Positions 6,061 through 7,444 of a stretch of DNA of 7,444 nt are shown here, piece after piece (positions within the stretch are counted from its first letter, which is position 1; every line of letters begins with the position of its first letter). Origin of the DNA: an uncultured Clostridia bacterium (GTDB taxonomy: Bacteria > Bacillota > Clostridia > Christensenellales > Borkfalkiaceae). Below the pieces are notes generated by a model that made no database searches, was not told the origin of the DNA, and saw nothing but the letters and a program-made list of their open reading frames with translations. Position numbers and translations under genes: made by a program. Where the stretch lies: assembly GCA_937915565.1 (NCBI GenBank), contig CALDMH010000140.1:1-7444 (forward strand), in the 5' to 3' direction.

Positions 6061-7260
6061 ATGATTAAAATTGACGTTATTTCGGGCTTTCTCGGAGCAG
6101 GGAAAACCACTTTGATTAAAAAACTTTTCGCCAGCGATATTAAAAACGAAAAGGTCGTTCTTATCGAAAACGAATTCGGCGAAATCGGCGTCGACGGCGC
6201 GTTTTTGAAGGATAGCGGAGTGCAAATCAAGGAGATAAATTCAGGTTGTATTTGCTGTTCTCTCGTCGGCGATTTTTCAAAATCTATGAAAGAAATCGTC
6301 GAAAAATTCAATCCGGACAGAATTATTATCGAGCCCTCGGGCGTCGGTAAACTTTCGGATATAATCAAGGCGATAGAAAAGGTTGAAGAACCTTTGAAAA
6401 TCAACGTCGTCGCAACCGTCGTTGACGGCGGAAAATGCAAGATGTATTATAAGAATTTCGGTGAGTTTTACGACGACCAGATTAAACAGGCTAACACGAT
6501 TATCGTTTCCAAAACCGATAAACTTTCCGAAGATAAAGTTCTTGCCGCCGTCGAACTCATTAAATCTTTGAATCCGAACGCAACGATTGTAACGACTCCC
6601 GTAACGGAGCTCGAACCGAATAAGCTTTTAAAAATCGTCGAAGGCGACGTGAATAACGTCGACGCGCTTTTAAAATCGCTTGAAATCGAACACGACGAAG
6701 ACGATGACGACGATTGTTGTTGTCACCATCACCATCACGACGACGGCGACGAAGACGAACACGAGCATCACCACCACCATCACGACGATGACGACGAAGA
6801 CGAGCACGAGCATCATCACCATCATCACGATGACGACGAAGACGAACACGACCATCATCACCATCATCACGACGATGATGATGACGACGAGGAAGAGCAC
6901 CGTTGCCATCACCACGATGATGACGAAGACGAGCACGAACAACATCACCACCATCACCACCACGGACACGACGCGGACGAGGTGTTCACGAGCTGGGGCG
7001 AGGAAACTCCCGTTGCGTTCACGCACGACGAACTTGACGGAATTCTTAAAAAACTTTGCGAGGAAGATTCCGATTTGGGCGTAATATTGCGTTCCAAAGG
7101 CGTCGTAAAAGCAAAGGATAACGAAAAATGGTATTATTTCGACCTCGTTGCCGGCGAATACGAAATAAGGCTCGGAGAACCCGATTACACGGGAAGAGTA
7201 TGCGTTATCGGTTCTAAAATCAACGAAGAAAAAATTGCGGCGCTGTTTTTCGGAGCATAA
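6061..7260 (+). CDS. G3E/CobW-family GTPase with long His/Asp-rich metal-binding insert
   Basis: A 399-residue GTPase of the group that includes CobW, YjiA and the zinc chaperones ZNG1/ZigA, proteins that deliver or handle metals using GTP. Walker A GFLGAGKTT is at 9-17, the family's metal-binding CxCC motif at 63-66 (NSGCICC), EPSG at 91-94, and a guanine-specificity motif SKTD at 150-153 (a variant of NKxD). Residues 211-304 are almost entirely His and acidic residues, including a CCCHHHHH stretch at 219-226. The CobW C-terminal domain follows (about 316-399, with WYYFDLVAGEYE and TGRVCVIGSK). AGGAAG at 6047-6052 sits eight bases before the ATG at 6061; GTG 6052 and TTG 6055 overlap or abut that site and are less likely. 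Zinc (or nickel) handling is inferred from the family and insert. The next gene is a second G3E GTPase, 30 bases away. Confidence 0.9.
   Translation: MIKIDVISGFLGAGKTTLIKKLFASDIKNEKVVLIENEFGEIGVDGAFLKDSGVQIKEINSGCICCSLVGDFSKSMKEIVEKFNPDRIIIEPSGVGKLSDIIKAIEKVEEPLKINVVATVVDGGKCKMYYKNFGEFYDDQIKQANTIIVSKTDKLSEDKVLAAVELIKSLNPNATIVTTPVTELEPNKLLKIVEGDVNNVDALLKSLEIEHDEDDDDDCCCHHHHHDDGDEDEHEHHHHHHDDDDEDEHEHHHHHHDDDEDEHDHHHHHHDDDDDDEEEHRCHHHDDDEDEHEQHHHHHHHGHDADEVFTSWGEETPVAFTHDELDGILKKLCEEDSDLGVILRSKGVVKAKDNEKWYYFDLVAGEYEIRLGEPDYTGRVCVIGSKINEEKIAALFFGA
6691..6972 (+). repeat. His/Asp-rich imperfect tandem repeat inside the GTPase gene
   Basis: The tract encodes 94 residues (211-304), of which I count 40 His, 31 Asp, 15 Glu and 4 Cys. 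It is built on a unit EDEHEHHHHHHDDD(D): copies start at 6751 (45 bases), 6796 (42 bases), 6838 (an expanded, degenerate copy of 87 bases) and 6925 (48 bases, ending in seven His, then GHD). Synonymous CAC/CAT and GAC/GAT changes separate the copies, which suggests older duplication maintained at the protein level rather than very recent slippage. Confidence 0.85.
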
Positions 7261-7290
7261 TCCGAAAATTTGCCGAAACGGAGAGTAATT

Positions 7291-7444
7291 ATGGCAAAAA
7301 CGTTTCCTGCCGTCGTCGTAAAAGGAATTCTTGAAAGCGGAAAGACGACGTTTATCGTGGATTCGCTTAAAAACGGCGATTTTGGCGACATCGGCAGAGT
7401 TTTAATTCTTTCGACGGAAGAGGGCGAGGTGGAATACGACCCCC
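7291..7444 (+). CDS. Second G3E/CobW-family GTPase, N-terminal fragment
   Basis: The frame opens with ATG at 7291 and runs off the window after 51 codons. It begins with a short beta strand and a P-loop, VVVKGILESGKTTFI (residues 8-22, Walker A GILESGKTT at 12-20), then VLILSTEEGEVEYD, which matches the N-terminus of a G3E subgroup with an EEGE(V/E)EYD motif often encoded with permeases or other G3E genes in Bacillota. GGAGAG at 7280-7285 is five bases before the start, and the 30-base gap to the previous GTPase gene implies one operon. Its P-loop differs from that of its neighbour (GFLGAGKTT), so the two are distant paralogues, not a recent duplication. Without the rest, its metal motif cannot be judged. 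Confidence 0.8.
   Translation, partial: MAKTFPAVVVKGILESGKTTFIVDSLKNGDFGDIGRVLILSTEEGEVEYDP

Noticed and set aside
6670..7084. Long open frames in other phases across the His/Asp tract, on both strands.
   Set aside because: They are shadows of the GAC/CAC/CAT repeat, give low-complexity Thr- or Val/Met-rich products, and lack start-site signals. The CobW frame has motifs on both sides of the tract.
1..7444. CRISPR array, tRNA or rRNA gene, riboswitch, insertion sequence.
   Set aside because: No regularly spaced direct repeats, cloverleaf-like segments, transposase motifs or terminal inverted repeats were seen; the only tandem repeat is the coding His/Asp tract.

Overview
The window reads as chromosomal DNA of a spore-forming, anaerobic-type member of the Bacillota (class Clostridia, possibly an uncultured gut lineage). 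This rests on an intact pro-sigma-K gene, a YlxY-like deacetylase next to a YmxG/MlpA-like M16 peptidase, purine-rich Shine-Dalgarno sites, sigma-A-type promoters in AT-rich gaps, and L-rhamnose catabolism genes. The exact lineage is an inference and cannot be fixed from this sequence. All genes lie on the + strand, gaps are short (none exceeds 160 bases), and I see no tRNA, rRNA, CRISPR array, insertion sequence or phage gene.

Layout. At 1-308 is the 3' end of a peptidase-U32 family gene (probably a tRNA hydroxylation protein of the YrrO/TrhP type). At 322-378 is a compact control region: a candidate sigma-E promoter overlaps an intrinsic terminator whose 3' arm holds the Shine-Dalgarno and start codon of the next gene, sigK (370-1071). 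rhaB (L-rhamnulose kinase, 1161-2552) follows with its own sigma-A promoter and an odd leader with a hairpin between the ribosome binding site and the ATG. Next come a membrane-anchored polysaccharide-deacetylase-like protein with altered catalytic motifs (2616-3356) and, overlapping it by 14 bases, an M16 zinc peptidase (3343-4584). rhaA (L-rhamnose isomerase, 4736-5986) has a near-consensus promoter and a leader hairpin. A 13-bp stem-loop (6002-6034) separates it from a pair of G3E/CobW GTPase genes: the first (6061-7260) carries a striking His/Asp-rich tract of 94 residues, the second (7291 onward) runs off the window.

How they fit. RhaA and RhaB catalyse consecutive steps (rhamnose to rhamnulose to rhamnulose-1-phosphate), yet are split by the deacetylase/peptidase pair. 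Their promoter and leader regions share a block containing AGTGAAATAA, which hints at common control; no aldolase, transporter or regulator of the pathway lies in the window. sigK and the deacetylase/peptidase pair belong to sporulation-linked or envelope-linked neighbourhoods of Bacillota. The GTPase pair looks like a metal-homeostasis (zinc, perhaps nickel) module. The strongest candidate for something undescribed is the sigK start region, which could silence sigK on read-through transcripts while permitting translation from a sigma-E-initiated transcript.
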